DNA from: Pseudomonadota bacterium
GTDB taxonomy: Bacteria > Desulfobacterota > Desulfobulbia > Desulfobulbales > CALZHT01
DNA: 59,775 nucleotides
NCBI GenBank assembly: GCA_018823135.1
Contig: JAHJJF010000106.1
Location: 1-59,775 of the forward strand
Direction of reading: 5' to 3'
A program made the position numbers and the translations under genes. Below the pieces are notes generated by a model. It saw nothing but the letters and a program-made list of their open reading frames with translations, had not been told where the DNA came from and ran no database searches. Positions 1 to 8,223 of the stretch are shown piece after piece (the stretch's first letter is position 1; every line of letters starts with the position of its first letter).

Positions 1-431
1 GAGGCCTCTGCTTTTCGCTTGCGCTTGGCGATTTTTCCGCCAAGTAGAAACTCCTGGCTGATACCGATTCGGCTGGACATAATGGCGGTGCCGGAAACCT
101 CCCCTGAACCGCCGAATTCTTCCATCTCGCCGAAAAATGCGGGATTTGGTGACAATTCAGCCTGAAGAGCCACACCCTGTCTTGCTTTGATCTCATACCA
201 TGTCGCAGCAAGAGACGGGTGCTGGTTAAGAGTTGCTTCAATTGCCCAATCCAGGGTAATCGAATCGACCGCTTTTGATTGAGACGATTCCGCTGGTATT
301 TGTCCGCGTAAAACGATTTGCGGCGGAATTAAATTCAAATCTGAAGTTCCGGCCAGACTGATATGAGGGTTGGCATATCCCACAAAAAAAAGTGTCGTGG
401 CAAGGAATACCCTGAAAATAGCGTACTTCAT
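1..431 (-). CDS. TolC-family outer-membrane efflux protein (CzcC/CusC-like), partial
   Basis: This is the N-terminal part (about 143 codons) of a gene that runs off the left edge. Translation from the ATG at 429-431 gives a hydrophobic signal sequence (MKYAIFRVFLATTLFF), then a segment with LDWAIEATLNQHPSLAA and a later GISQEFLLGGKIAKRKRKAE. That pattern is the start of the outer-membrane-factor helical barrel of TolC/CzcC proteins, which form the exit duct of RND heavy-metal pumps. GGAG at about 443-446 is a suitable ribosome binding site. The upstream exported Cys/His protein on the same strand fits a metal-efflux operon. The exact substrate (Co/Zn/Cd or Cu/Ag) cannot be read from this fragment. 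Confidence 0.82.
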   Translation of the reverse strand, partial: MKYAIFRVFLATTLFFVGYANPHISLAGTSDLNLIPPQIVLRGQIPAESSQSKAVDSITLDWAIEATLNQHPSLAATWYEIKARQGVALQAELSPNPAFFGEMEEFGGSGEVSGTAIMSSRIGISQEFLLGGKIAKRKRKAEA

Positions 432-585
432 CTATGTATTTCTCCGTTAATAAGTGTGCTGCACCCAAAGCTTGCCTCTGTAGGGAAACTCCCCGGGATG
501 CACATGGAACAGGTCTTTTTGTTGAATCTGGAGACATGGAGCAAACACATGTCCCAAAGGTCAGGAGGAAACTACCGGAGAAGTA

Positions 586-1014
586 TCAAATCAGAAGCAC
601 AATGGTCCGCAGGAAAGCAAGAGGTGATGGCATTGAGACCCCGCCATTCAGGTAAGAGGAGGTACGAATTGAGAATTGAACTCGCTGGGAAAACGCAAAA
701 GTGTAATTTCCTGTTGCCGGAAACGAAGTGGTGATAAGTCTCTTTGCTTGAAATGAGGGGGTTTCAAGGAATGAAAGACAACCCAGCGCAACGTCCAGGC
801 ATTCATTATGATGGTCATCGACGGTTAGAACTGTATCCGAACGTTGGGGTTGACTTGGATTATCAATGCAATCATCTTGGGATATATCGACGTGACCGTC
901 TAAGCCAAAGCACAGCTTGAAATGCACCCCTGCCGGCATCGCATGGGCTGCACTTACCTGCAAAATGAGCAGTATTACTATCAGTGATCGGAAAATGTTA
1001 CTCCGGGGTTTCAT
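586..1014 (-). CDS. exported small Cys/His-containing protein upstream of metal efflux gene
   Basis: The 142-residue product starts with a clear signal peptide (SLIVILLILQVSAAHA, cleavage expected near residue 25). The mature part holds scattered Cys and His, including DDHHNECLDVALGC, a plausible metal-binding cluster, and ends in a hydrophobic PLAFLRTIVLLI tail. I do not recognise a named family. Its position 154 bases upstream of the CzcC-like gene on the same strand suggests a periplasmic metal-binding or sensing accessory of the efflux pump. This is inference from context and from the Cys/His content. Confidence 0.6.
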   Translation of the reverse strand: MKPRSNIFRSLIVILLILQVSAAHAMPAGVHFKLCFGLDGHVDISQDDCIDNPSQPQRSDTVLTVDDHHNECLDVALGCLSFLETPSFQAKRLITTSFPATGNYTFAFSQRVQFSIRTSSYLNGGVSMPSPLAFLRTIVLLI

Positions 1015-1247
1015 AAACTCACATCATCTTTATCATTATTATGGGAGCGCTTTTGGATAAATTAGGCACTTGTAACCTGCATAAAGTTCCAGACAAACTC
1101 TTCATTCCGAGAATAAAATGCAATCCACCCATCCGTGAGCGTGAAAGATATCAAAGTATTTTTCAATAATCAAGATGATTAGGGTTTGATTTCCCAAGAT
1201 GGAATTGACCATAGTTGAGAAACGCTACAACCAAGCATCTGGATAAT

Positions 1248-2009
1248 TTATGGAGTTCTTAGAGGATTACAAATCGGGCAGCCCTGCATGCGAAGGGGTT
1301 TTTCAAGACTGCTCGTGGCCAGTATTTCATCATCTTGAAAAATGCTGGTCGTTGCCCCGTCTGCCAGAACTTTTCCATCGTGGATGATGATCGTCCGGCT
1401 GCAGAGATCAAGGGCCAGGTCCAGATCATGGGTGGCGATGATCTTGGTATGGCGGAATGTTTTAAGCAACTCGATCAGTTGGCGCCTGGTGCCGGGATCA
1501 AGACTGGCACTGGGCTCATCCATAACTAAAATATCCGGAGACATGGCAAGAACCGTGGCAATGGCCACCGCTCTTTTTTCACCGCCCGAGAGTTTGTGGG
1601 GCTCTCTGTCCAGGAGATTCAGGGCATCAACGGTTAAAAGGGCGTCATGCACTCTTTTTTCCACTTCTGCGACTGGCAGGCCGAGATTCAATGGGCCAAA
1701 GGCGACATCGTCTTTCACGGTGGGCATGAACAGCTGGTCGTCCGGGTCCTGAAATACCATGCCCACGGTTTTACGGATGGAATGAAGCGTTTCCTTGGTT
1801 ACCGGGAAATCGCCGATGCGAACCGTTCCTTTGGCAGGGCTGAGACAACCGTTTAAGTGCAGAAGGAGGGTGGATTTGCCGGCGCCGTTTGGCCCGACAA
1901 TGGCAACGGATTCACCGTGCTCGATGCGGAAAGATACATCCCTGATCGCCGGAGTTCCGTCAGGATATGTGTAGCCGAGTTGAGAGACTTCAACAATATG
2001 ATGACTCAT
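1248..2009 (-). CDS. cbiO: cobalt/nickel ECF transporter ATP-binding protein CbiO
   Basis: This is the ABC ATPase of an energy-coupling-factor transporter; it powers Ni2+ or Co2+ import with CbiM and CbiQ. In the 253-residue protein the Walker A (GPNGAGKST) is at about 39-47, the Q-loop (VFQDPDDQLF) at about 85-94, the LSGGEKRAV signature at about 140-148 and Walker B (ILVMDEP) at about 160-166, followed by a D-loop. The Q-loop and signature variants are typical of CbiO/EcfA. The start overlaps the cbiQ stop in an ATGA arrangement, so the two are translationally coupled. It is the last gene of the cbiMQO operon. Confidence 0.93.
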   Translation of the reverse strand: MSHHIVEVSQLGYTYPDGTPAIRDVSFRIEHGESVAIVGPNGAGKSTLLLHLNGCLSPAKGTVRIGDFPVTKETLHSIRKTVGMVFQDPDDQLFMPTVKDDVAFGPLNLGLPVAEVEKRVHDALLTVDALNLLDREPHKLSGGEKRAVAIATVLAMSPDILVMDEPSASLDPGTRRQLIELLKTFRHTKIIATHDLDLALDLCSRTIIIHDGKVLADGATTSIFQDDEILATSSLEKPLRMQGCPICNPLRTP

Positions 2010-2818
2010 GAAAAATGTCCTGTGAAAAGAGTACCCATCATTCGGGGAAGATTGTTGAACCGCAAGAAAAGAAAGATCAGTATCCAGCCAAGAATAAAGC
2101 AGGCATCTCGCATTGTGAATCGTAATGTGCGAAGGATCCTGATTTCTCCGTCAAATCCCCTGCACATCATGGCCAGATGAATGCGCCTGGCCCGGTTGAG
2201 GGTCCGGACCAGAAGATGGCCGATCATCGAACCGGCCACCGTAAGGCCCATGCCGCGGCCGTTGAAGGAACGAAGCTGCCTGGCGCGGATCAGGCGCCGG
2301 GCCTCATTGATCAACACAAAGAGATAGCGATAGAGAAAAAGCAGTTGTATGGAGAAAATCCTGGGGCTTTTGAGCTTTTCCAGAGCAAGGCAGACTTCTC
2401 TGAAGCCTGAGGTTGCAATTAAAATCAGGGCTGCGCTTACAGTGAGAATAAAGCGAAGCAGAATCGACAGAAAAGAAATCCAGCCGCCGGAGATCGTCAT
2501 AAACCCCAGATCGAGCATTGGCGCTCTGTCGAAGAAGGGATTGAGGATGCCGATAAAAAAGGCAAAAGGCGCAACTAGAATGATTTTCTTGATCAGGTAG
2601 TCAGAGGGAATGTTGCCGATCACCGCCAGCAGAACCGGATAGACAAGGAACGGCAGCAGGCCTGAGATTTCATACTTGTCGAATGAAACCACGGTGATGA
2701 TGAAAAAGAAAGTCGTCACAGCCTTGGCGCGCGGGTCAATGGTATGAATCGGGGTTCCCTGCCGGGCAAAAACCTCCAGGGAGTTGATATCAAAAAAAGC
2801 CGAGTCGATCTTTGCCAT
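2006..2818 (-). CDS. cbiQ: ECF transporter transmembrane protein CbiQ
   Basis: This is the T-component of the nickel/cobalt ECF importer; it links the CbiO ATPase to the CbiM substrate-binding module. The 270-residue protein has several hydrophobic membrane segments. Its C-terminal part contains the coupling-helix pattern around RRLIRARQLRSFNGRG and a second Ala-Arg-rich motif (LNRARRIHLAMMCRGF), as expected for CbiQ/EcfT. The ATG overlaps the cbiM stop codon (TGATG), so I prefer it to the TTG one codon upstream. Its own stop overlaps the cbiO start. Confidence 0.92.
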   Translation of the reverse strand: MAKIDSAFFDINSLEVFARQGTPIHTIDPRAKAVTTFFFIITVVSFDKYEISGLLPFLVYPVLLAVIGNIPSDYLIKKIILVAPFAFFIGILNPFFDRAPMLDLGFMTISGGWISFLSILLRFILTVSAALILIATSGFREVCLALEKLKSPRIFSIQLLFLYRYLFVLINEARRLIRARQLRSFNGRGMGLTVAGSMIGHLLVRTLNRARRIHLAMMCRGFDGEIRILRTLRFTMRDACFILGWILIFLFLRFNNLPRMMGTLFTGHFS

Positions 2819-3840
2819 CAAGAAGTCTCGGTGTGGGTGCGTTTTTTCAAGAAAAAGCCTGCCAGAAAGACCAAGGCAATGGTTATGATTCCGCCAAGTA
2901 TCCCGGAAATCGCGGTTCCTGTGCGGCGGTTTTCAGCGGTTTCTTCGGCGCCGGAATTTTTGAAACCGTATTCAGGGAGAAAAGCGATTTTTTCCTGGAT
3001 TTGGGAAAGAAAAGAGTGGACCCGATTGTTTTTCACGACATGAAGCTCTTCTTGCCCGGTGACTTTGGTGATGGACCACTCAAGGCCGTCGGGATTGCTT
3101 GAAGCATACCAGGAAAGAAAGCCGCCGGTGAACAGTGTTACAACAAGCAAACTTATAAAAAGCGGTTTGCGGGAACGGTGTCGGGAGGGGGCAGTCAAAT
3201 TATAATTATTAAGAATGTCCGGTTCAACTTTGATTATGAACTGGATGACAACGGCGGTAACAATTCCTTCAATGAGACCGATGGCCAGGTGAATCGGCTG
3301 CATAACAAAGGCAAAGGATGAAAGCGGCAGTTCGGTTATTCCTGAAAGGCTTGTTTCCATGACAACGCCCAGAGAACCCAGTTGCAAGGCAGTAATCACT
3401 GAGAGGATAGAGGCGGCGGTGATGCGTTTGTAGTCTCCGCTGTCACCAAGAATAGTTTTATATATAAGAGGATAGGCAATGAAGCAGGGGAAAACACCGA
3501 GGTTGAACATATTGCATCCCAGGGCCAGAAGGCCGCCGTCTGCAAAGAAAAGCGCCTGAACCGTGAGGATGGAGGCCATGACAAGAAAAGCCGCATTGGG
3601 GCCTAGAAGAATGGCGAGAATCATGCCTCCTCCGAGATGTCCGCTGGAGCCGGTGCCGGGGATGGTGAAGTTGATCATCTGGGCGGCAAAGATAAATGCA
3701 CCGAGAACGCCCATGAGCGGTGTTTTCAGCTCATCCATTGCAGAGGTGATTTTTTTTGAGCAATAAACCAGGGTTCCTGCAGAGGCGGCCCACATGACGC
3801 CACCAACCACAGGAGACAGCAATGCGTCAGCCATGTGCAT
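2818..3840 (-). CDS. cbiM: cobalt/nickel ECF substrate-binding protein CbiM with fused CbiN-like (PDGLE) domain
   Basis: This is the membrane S-component that binds Ni2+ or Co2+. The N-terminus MHMADALLSPVVGG is diagnostic: the free amino group and His2 of CbiM/NikM proteins form part of the metal site, which also supports the start. The first ~215 residues are the multi-spanning CbiM domain. The C-terminal ~110 residues contain an extracytoplasmic loop with PDGLEWSI between two membrane segments, the mark of the CbiN/NikN-type PDGLE domain, so the auxiliary subunit is fused here. It is the first gene of cbiM-cbiQ-cbiO. The adjacent nikR and an inverted repeat upstream favour nickel as the substrate and repression when nickel is plentiful. 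Confidence 0.92.
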   Translation of the reverse strand: MHMADALLSPVVGGVMWAASAGTLVYCSKKITSAMDELKTPLMGVLGAFIFAAQMINFTIPGTGSSGHLGGGMILAILLGPNAAFLVMASILTVQALFFADGGLLALGCNMFNLGVFPCFIAYPLIYKTILGDSGDYKRITAASILSVITALQLGSLGVVMETSLSGITELPLSSFAFVMQPIHLAIGLIEGIVTAVVIQFIIKVEPDILNNYNLTAPSRHRSRKPLFISLLVVTLFTGGFLSWYASSNPDGLEWSITKVTGQEELHVVKNNRVHSFLSQIQEKIAFLPEYGFKNSGAEETAENRRTGTAISGILGGIITIALVFLAGFFLKKRTHTETS

Positions 3841-3873
3841 GATGTATTCTCCTGGATAATAGTTTTTTGGCGA

Positions 3874-3895
3874 GTATTACCATGACTGGTAATAC
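3874..3895. promoter_or_regulatory. inverted repeat upstream of cbiM, candidate NikR operator
   Basis: A perfect inverted repeat, GTATTACC-N6-GGTAATAC, lies 34-55 bases upstream of the cbiM ATG, in the gap between cbiM and nikR. A related half-site GTAACAC follows at 3909-3915. NikR operators known from other bacteria have similar half-sites (GTATGA or GTGTTAC) but with longer spacers, so assignment to NikR rests on position and half-site resemblance. Confidence 0.55.
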
Positions 3896-3975
3896 AAAAT
3901 TAAAAAACGTAACACTTTTTGCACATTAGCGTAATTGCATTTTGTCTGTCAAATAAAAATTTGCCTCCGGGATAT

Positions 3976-4386
3976 TTAATGAAGATGGCCGCCGGTACTG
4001 CTCATCGCCAGGTTGCCGTCTTTTACGCCGCGCAGCGCTTGTAACTGTTCGGCAAGACTTTGTACTTGTTGCGCATAACCGCGGACAATGATGACTTCAA
4101 GGCAGTTGTCATGATCCATGTGGATATGGGTTGTGGAAATTATCAGGTGGTGAAAGTCATGCTGCGCCTCGGTGATTTTTTCCTGGAGCTGCCGCTGGTG
4201 ATGATCGTACACAAGGGAGATGACGCCGATGACTTCCTTGTCAGCTTCCCATTCGTCTTGGATCAGCGATTTTCTGATAAGATCACGAATTGCCTCGGAA
4301 CGATTATTGTACCGACGCAGGTTTATGAAAATATCAAATTTTTTCAGTAAATCATTTTCAAGGGAAATGGAAAAACGTTTAAGCAT
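3976..4386 (-). CDS. nikR: nickel-responsive transcriptional regulator NikR
   Basis: This is a 136-residue ribbon-helix-helix repressor with a C-terminal ACT-like nickel-binding domain. The N-terminal MLKRFSISLENDLLKKFD is the RHH strand and helix. The high-affinity nickel ligands fall at the positions numbered in the E. coli protein: His76, His87, His89 and Cys95 (TTHIHMDHDNC). NikR represses nickel uptake when nickel is bound. It lies 135 bases upstream of cbiM on the same strand, so it may be co-transcribed with the transporter or use its own promoter. Confidence 0.95.
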   Translation of the reverse strand: MLKRFSISLENDLLKKFDIFINLRRYNNRSEAIRDLIRKSLIQDEWEADKEVIGVISLVYDHHQRQLQEKITEAQHDFHHLIISTTHIHMDHDNCLEVIIVRGYAQQVQSLAEQLQALRGVKDGNLAMSSTGGHLH

Positions 4387-5025
4387 CTTGCCTCCAATGG
4401 GATCTTCGCAGTGATGTAAAATTTCGTATCGCTTCAGGTGACTTTTCCAGGCACGGTGGTTTCCTGTTAAGACATTTAATGTCTATGAAAAGGAGATGAG
4501 CAAGTCAAGGGGAAATTATAATTTATAAGATACGAGGATTATTAAATGAGCAGCCACCTGTCACTCTTGAGGAGCCAATAAAAAAAGTTTCTGCGCAAAT
4601 AATTTGACATATCAAAGAGATATAAATAATACGGCTATAAAAGAATTAAAAAAAACGTAAAAAAGAGGAAAAAAGAGGAATAGTGAGCATTCAGGAGTAT
4701 TTTTGAGGTTTAGAATTGTTGGAAAACTCAAGGGGGCGTTGGTAACCCCACATAATCATATAGTTTTTTATGGGTGGTTCAAAAAGCACCATTTTCTAGG
4801 GTGTTAGGGGGGGTATTTTTGCGTTGCCGTGTCTGACAGGGGATAACGGGCTGTTGATAACTTAAGTTTGGATTAGGGCAAAATCTTTCCATAACGGCTT
4901 TGACAGATGCAGGCCTTTTTTACTACAAAACTCCAACACTATTACCTGCCGAAATTAGTTTTATTCATCTTGCGTTGTTGAAGTTATCCTGTCGTTATCA
5001 TTTTATTTTTTTTGGAGAGAAGTTT
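4387..5025. other. AT-rich intergenic region upstream of dnaA, candidate replication origin region
   Basis: This 639-base gene-free stretch lies between nikR and dnaA, which point away from each other. It is AT-rich at 4500-4680, with A-runs and a 21-bp element (4596-4616, beginning CAAATAATTTGA) shared with 10337-10357. Near dnaA are four GTTATC/GATAAC words: GGGGATAACG (about 4840), GTTGATAACTT (about 4854), AAGTTATCC (4981) and CGTTATC (4993). The first and third sit in a rough inverted pair containing GACAGG. No perfect DnaA box (TTATNCACA) was found. An origin is possible because oriC often adjoins dnaA, but the evidence is weak. Confidence 0.3.
4900..4929 (+). promoter_or_regulatory. 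possible sigma-70 promoter for dnaA
   Basis: A consensus -35 TTGACA at 4900-4905 is followed after 18 bases by TACAAA at 4924-4929, about 100 bases upstream of the dnaA ATG. The -35 is perfect; the -10 is partial. Confidence 0.35.
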
Positions 5026-6363
5026 ATGTCCCTGTGGGAAAGAACCAAGGAGATTCTGAAAGGTAGATTCCCAGACAGCAGTTATTCCTTATGGATTGAT
5101 CCGCTTACATGCATTCATACTGATGACCATGTCATTGAGCTTGCGGGACCGGATCGTTTTTTTAATTCATGGGTTGCGGAAAAATACTTAACCAATATTA
5201 AACAGGGTTTGGCTGAACTCGGCCAGGGAGATCTGCGGGTGCAATTTGCCGTGGCCCAGGAGGACGGCAAGTTTCTTCCTCCGGGGGAAGCTCAGGAGCA
5301 ACTCAGGTTGCCGGAGATGCCCAGGGTTGGAACAAGCGTCAGAGCACTCCACCCCAAGTATACATTTGATGAGTTCATGGTCGGTGATGCAAATATGCTG
5401 GCGCATTCAGCCTGTCAAGCCCTTGCAAACAATGACGATTCTCTGGGGAGATGTATTTTTATCGAGGCAGGAACCGGTCTCGGCAAGAGTCATCTGACCC
5501 ACTCCGTGGCCCACCATATCATTAATCAATCACCATCAACGAGACTGCATTACCGGACGGCGCACCAGTTAACCGCCGAGATGGTCCAAGGAATAAAAAA
5601 TAACACCATGGACCAGTTCAAGGATAAATATTACAAACATTGTGATGTGCTTCTTGTTGAAGATATTCATGCATTGTCCGGCAGGACCAAAACCCAGGAG
5701 GAACTTTCCGGGGTTGTCGATGCCCTGATTGAGTCCAACAAGCGGATTATTTTTACCAGTGCTATTTCCGCCAAGGACATACAGAATATTGATCCAGGAT
5801 TCCGTTCGCGGCTCTCTTCCGGATTGATTACCACCATCAATCCTCCTGATCTGCGGACCCGCATGCTGATCATCAAGCGCAAAGCCTTAAACAGTAAACT
5901 TGAACTAACGGATGAGCTCATTGAGTATGTTGCCGATCATGTGCGATGTGACATCCGCCTGATTGAAAGTGCGGTTGTCGGGGTCAAGGCCAAGGCCTGT
6001 CTGCTTAAAAGAGCACCTGATCTTGACATGGTCAAGGAGGTCATCAGCAACATTATTGGACGGTATCAGGATTTGTCAACGGAAGTGATTCGGGATTTTG
6101 TTGCCCGGCAGTTTAAAGTTTCGGTTTCGGATATGCGTTCCAAATCCAGAAAAAAAGCAATTGCTTTTCCGAGGCAGGTAACCATGTACCTGGCGCGCAA
6201 GTTGACCGATCAGGCCTTGTCGGATATCGGCAAAGCCTTTAACCGCGATCATTCGACTGTTGTCCATTCGATTCGCGTCGTAACTGAAGGAATTGCCCGG
6301 AACAACAGTGTGCGAGGCCAGGTGGAACTTCTAGCAAAAAAGATTAAAGAGCAGTTTCTTTAA
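5026..6363 (+). CDS. dnaA: chromosomal replication initiator protein DnaA
   Basis: DnaA is the ATP-dependent replication initiator. The 445-residue length is normal for the family. Domain I begins SLWERTKEILKGRF with the usual SLWIDPL follow-on. The AAA+ domain has Walker A AGTGLGKSH (about 148-156) and Walker B VLLVEDIHAL. Domain IV keeps the DNA-binding PRQ and RDHSTVVHS elements. I chose the ATG at 5026 because GGAGAGA sits 6 bases upstream and the protein then starts at domain I. An in-frame upstream ATG at 4900 would add 42 unrelated residues and overlaps the promoter-like TTGACA. The linker domain II is short. Confidence 0.93.
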   Translation: MSLWERTKEILKGRFPDSSYSLWIDPLTCIHTDDHVIELAGPDRFFNSWVAEKYLTNIKQGLAELGQGDLRVQFAVAQEDGKFLPPGEAQEQLRLPEMPRVGTSVRALHPKYTFDEFMVGDANMLAHSACQALANNDDSLGRCIFIEAGTGLGKSHLTHSVAHHIINQSPSTRLHYRTAHQLTAEMVQGIKNNTMDQFKDKYYKHCDVLLVEDIHALSGRTKTQEELSGVVDALIESNKRIIFTSAISAKDIQNIDPGFRSRLSSGLITTINPPDLRTRMLIIKRKALNSKLELTDELIEYVADHVRCDIRLIESAVVGVKAKACLLKRAPDLDMVKEVISNIIGRYQDLSTEVIRDFVARQFKVSVSDMRSKSRKKAIAFPRQVTMYLARKLTDQALSDIGKAFNRDHSTVVHSIRVVTEGIARNNSVRGQVELLAKKIKEQFL

Positions 6364-6429
6364 GGTACCTGCGGAGAATAATTTTTCGCTTTGGATTATC
6401 ATAACCAATTAAGGATATGTGATAGAACC

Positions 6430-6651
6430 ATGACTCTCATCTGTTGTTTGTGTCAGAGGATAAAGTGCAGCGGGGGATGGATTGAGCAGGTTGCACCTCC
6501 AGGGAAAAATATTTCCCATGGATATTGCCCGGAATGCTTTCAGTTTGCCTTGCAGAAACTGCGTGCGGATATACTTTCCAAGCGCTTCGGCGGAAGCAGG
6601 AAAAAAGACTCGGTGGTAATAGAGCATTCCGGCCTGAGTATCGACTCGTAA
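6430..6651 (+). CDS. small CxxC zinc-ribbon protein
   Basis: The product is about 73 residues: CCLCQRIKCSGGWIEQV, then SHGYCPECF. The spacing Cys-x2-Cys ... SHGxCPxC matches the zinc-ribbon-like tail found at the C-terminus of some PAS/receiver proteins (pattern CSWCKKIRD ... SHGICPEC). Here it stands alone. A TTG at 6391 is in frame and would add 13 residues; the ATG at 6430 removes them but has only a weak AAGGAT ribosome site. It follows dnaA by 66 bases and may be co-transcribed. The function is unknown. Confidence 0.6.
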   Translation: MTLICCLCQRIKCSGGWIEQVAPPGKNISHGYCPECFQFALQKLRADILSKRFGGSRKKDSVVIEHSGLSIDS

Positions 6652-6661
6652 GCTCAGCTTA

Positions 6662-8035
6662 TCAGAAATAAACGGGCTTGACCTGAGGCTGTTGTTCTCC
6701 TGCAACGTCGCCTGTCCCAATGGTTTCAGCAACTCTCCGAGCTGTTTTTATCATATCGTTCATCCCGATTCCATCCCAGCCGAATCCGAATACATGGAGT
6801 TTTGAATATTTCTGAAGGAGTTCCTTTCTCCAGCCTAACAGGGCCGGGTGGTCGCCTTCCATCTGCGGGATTCCGTTTTCAGGCCGCAGCACTTTCACAT
6901 AATGAGGCGGGTCTGGAAGTTTCATCAGGCTTTTGAGATCGCCTAAGACATTTTCAATAATCGTCTTGTCATCAAGTTCAAGGCGTTCGGGGTGTCGTCT
7001 GCCGCCTACAAGTGCTTCGAGAAGCACGGTTCCGGGCGGAATCCGGTCAGGAAACATATGTGAGGTGAACATGGCTCCAAGGGTGAATCTGTTTTCTTTT
7101 TCCGGCGCAAGGTAGCCAAACCCTCGTGGGACCTCGGCGGTTCCGGGAAAAGCCATGACCAGGTTAATAATATGCGCCACGGGTATGCTCGCTACAGGCG
7201 GGGGGAGAAGTGGCGCCAACATTTTTAATGCCCGGTTGACCGGCAACGCAATAATCACTGTCCGTGCCTGATATTGATCCCCTCCGGAAGTTGTTATTTC
7301 CCATTTCCCATCCTGCAAGGCAAGGTGCGCCACCCCGGAATCAAAGCTGATTTCAGCTTTTCTGGATAACTCCTGGATGAGGGATTCCATGCCGTGTGGA
7401 AAATTAATCATTGCCGGCAGGGGGCCTGAGCTGACGGTTTTCTTTTTTCTTTTTTTAAGGCCTTTGAGGACAGAGCCGAACTCTTTTTCAAGGTTGCGGA
7501 CCCCGGGCATAACCGCATCAATATTCAACCGGCTGAAGTCGCCGGCAAAGGTACCGGTAACCGCGGCATCAACCAGGGGCAGGATCTCACTGCCGAACCG
7601 GTATTCGGCCCATTGAGCAATAGTAAGTCCGTCTTCGGCCGGTTTTCTGAACAAGTCCCCCAATAATCGGAGTTTACCGGTTAAGGAAAGCAGTGGAGTG
7701 GTGAGAAGCTTTTTGGGGCTTTGAGGTAACGGAGTAAGCGCAGCATCATGGCAGACAAAGCGTAGAAAATCACCAAGAGGGGCTCGTTGTGCAACCTTGT
7801 CAAGCCCGGTGTCAATCAGGAGCTCCCGGCTTTCAGGGGTGTTGTCGAGAAAGCCGTGTGGCCCCCACTCGGCATGGATTTCCCCTTCCTGAAAACTTTT
7901 TACAGCGCCCCCAGGTCGGTCGCCTTGTTCAAGAATCAGAACATCGGCGGCAGGGTCGAATTTTTTCAGAAAATGGGCGGCGCTTAAGCCCGAGATTCCT
8001 GCACCGATAATGATTATTTCGTGGTATTTGTTCAT
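6662..8035 (-). CDS. hemY: protoporphyrinogen/coproporphyrinogen oxidase, HemY type
   Basis: This FAD flavoprotein of haem biosynthesis oxidises (proto/copro)porphyrinogen to the porphyrin. The 457-residue protein has the dinucleotide-binding GAGISGLSAAHF at about 11-22, the acidic LEQGDRPGGAVKS that follows, and a C-terminal FGWDGIGMNDMIKTAR typical of HemY/PPOX. The ATG at 8035 gives a start close to the Rossmann motif; an upstream TTG would add 18 residues. HemY enzymes generally use O2, which is odd in a presumed anaerobe. A flavodoxin-fold gene is transcribed divergently 189 bases away. Confidence 0.88.
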   Translation of the reverse strand: MNKYHEIIIIGAGISGLSAAHFLKKFDPAADVLILEQGDRPGGAVKSFQEGEIHAEWGPHGFLDNTPESRELLIDTGLDKVAQRAPLGDFLRFVCHDAALTPLPQSPKKLLTTPLLSLTGKLRLLGDLFRKPAEDGLTIAQWAEYRFGSEILPLVDAAVTGTFAGDFSRLNIDAVMPGVRNLEKEFGSVLKGLKKRKKKTVSSGPLPAMINFPHGMESLIQELSRKAEISFDSGVAHLALQDGKWEITTSGGDQYQARTVIIALPVNRALKMLAPLLPPPVASIPVAHIINLVMAFPGTAEVPRGFGYLAPEKENRFTLGAMFTSHMFPDRIPPGTVLLEALVGGRRHPERLELDDKTIIENVLGDLKSLMKLPDPPHYVKVLRPENGIPQMEGDHPALLGWRKELLQKYSKLHVFGFGWDGIGMNDMIKTARRVAETIGTGDVAGEQQPQVKPVYF

Positions 8036-8223
8036 AATATATCGCCAAAAGTTATGATGCGGATTCTTACTCCTTGGACTATGAGGCAAAGTTTACCCGA
8101 TAAGGTTCCGTTCAGAAATGAAAAAAGCTTGATTCTCTAGTATGTTTTTGGATAATTGAATGATGTTTTTGTTGAATTGGCTTATTAAGAAGAACATATG
8201 ACATAATTTTCTCAAAATAAAAC

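Noticed and set aside
363-734. Plus-strand open frames over the left-end genes
   Set aside because: The minus-strand frames have signal peptides and recognisable families; the plus-strand ones do not.
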